A stretch of DNA of 64,000 bases from Nocardioides marmorisolisilvae. GTDB lineage: Bacteria; Actinomycetota; Actinomycetes; Propionibacteriales; Nocardioidaceae. Of this stretch, positions 63,518 to 64,000 are shown one piece after another (the first letter of the stretch is position 1; each line of letters opens with the position of its first letter). The position numbers and the translations under genes were made by a program. The notes under the pieces were generated by a model. The model was not told the DNA's origin, did not search any database, and worked only from the letters and a program-made list of their open reading frames with translations. The stretch spans positions 248,262 through 312,261 of the forward strand of contig NZ_RJSG01000001.1 in assembly GCF_003725775.1 (NCBI RefSeq), in the 5' to 3' direction.

Positions 63518-64000
63518 CTAGAACGGCTCGATGTCGGAGACGAGCCAGGTCCCGTCGACCTTGCGCAACGAGACGTGCACCCGGTTCTGGCTGACCTTCA
63601 GCGGGTCGGTGGCCTTCTTCGCCTTGCTGGAGACGAGCACCTGGTCGAGGTAGACGAGCACCGTGGCCTTGTCGCCATGCACCGACCCGACGATGCCGGC
63701 CCCGCGCACCAGCGCGCTGGTGATCGCCTGCTTCTCGGTCGCCATCGCCTTGGTGGTCTTGTCGAAGGTCGAGCCGAACTCCTTCGCGAAGGACGGGGTC
63801 ATCAGCTTGGTCGCGGCGGCCAGCGACTTGTCGAGCGAGCGGTAGTCGTAGGAGAGCGCCACCGGGAGCGCCTTGCTCGCGGCCTTCACCGCGGCGATCT
63901 CGTCCGTCCCGCCGACGGTGCCGACGCGGTACCGGCCGTCGTCGAGGACCTTGGGCTGCACCACTGCGGGCTCGTCGTGCTTGAGCTCGCGGATCGTGAG
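63518..64000 (-). CDS. Mce-associated membrane protein (partial, runs off the right edge)
   Basis: The open frame continues to the window end without a start (begins LTIRELKHDEPAVVQPKVLD), so only the C-terminal ~160 residues are seen. They match the extracytoplasmic domain of the Mce-associated protein at 5020-5889: ALPVALSYDYRSLDKSLAAA, KLMTPSFAKEFGSTFDKTTK, KATVLVYLDQVLVSSKAKKA and RKVDGTWLVSDIEPF. A transmembrane anchor should lie just outside the window. It may mark a second mce locus beyond the edge, or an orphan paralogue. Confidence 0.85.
   Translation of the reverse strand, partial: LTIRELKHDEPAVVQPKVLDDGRYRVGTVGGTDEIAAVKAASKALPVALSYDYRSLDKSLAAATKLMTPSFAKEFGSTFDKTTKAMATEKQAITSALVRGAGIVGSVHGDKATVLVYLDQVLVSSKAKKATDPLKVSQNRVHVSLRKVDGTWLVSDIEPF

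Overview
This 64-kb window is high-GC chromosomal DNA from a Gram-positive actinobacterium. Codon use, leaderless or GTG/TTG starts, a perfect actinobacterial LexA box, an Mce operon, HadAB-like dehydratases beside tRNA-Trp/secE/nusG, and dispersed GGTTTCGACAAGCTCAACC-type repeats all fit the Nocardioides/Nocardioidaceae group. That assignment is an inference from gene content, not from a 16S gene. No gene-free stretch exceeds about 260 bases, and I see no insertion sequence, phage or CRISPR array.

Region 1 (1-26.8 kb) is the transcription/translation core, nearly all on the minus strand: tRNA-Thr, tRNA-Met, rpmG, hadA-hadB-murB, (plus strand aspT-like aminotransferase, adenosine deaminase, DUF4190 protein), tRNA-Trp, secE, nusG, rplK, rplA, rplJ, rplL, rpoB and rpoC. 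Two foreign blocks split the ribosomal cluster. One is a divergent marR/cupin pair with its own palindromic operator, between rplA and rplJ. The other is a complete 11-kb Mce lipid-import operon between rplL and rpoB: mceG ATPase, yrbEA, yrbEB, mceA-F and two Mce-associated membrane proteins, with mostly 1-4 bp overlaps. The last Mce-associated protein is fused to a cytoplasmic J-like domain that lacks the HPD motif. A third Mce-associated paralogue sits at the far right edge.

Region 2 (26.8-33.6 kb) holds metabolic and maintenance genes: an amidase, lrgA-lrgB, 3-methyladenine glycosylase I, pirin, a DEAD-box helicase and a PrmC-like methyltransferase. Region 3 (33.6-41.9 kb) looks like a regulated oxidation module: an MpaB-type oxygenase, aldehyde dehydrogenase and SDR operon, divergent from a cytochrome P450-tetR operon across a 20-bp palindrome. 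It is followed by an MMPL exporter divergent from an HxlR regulator across a second palindrome.

Region 4 (41.9-47.6 kb) is the SOS mutasome imuA'-imuB-dnaE2 behind a perfect LexA box. Short repeats have entered or abut the coding ends here, including an in-frame insert in dnaE2. Region 5 (47.6-53.7 kb) contains a sensor histidine kinase and a membrane adenylate cyclase, each broken by an apparent single-base frameshift. They flank a small NmrA-like reductase/membrane protein pair and a 23-bp tandem repeat shared by the convergent gene ends; an aldehyde dehydrogenase and a small lipoprotein follow.

Region 6 (54-64 kb) is dominated by a 2299-residue secreted protein with cadherin/Ig-like repeats. 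It is translationally coupled to an LppM-like membrane-anchored lipoprotein. An unassigned protein, an alpha/beta hydrolase and the partial Mce-associated gene complete the window.
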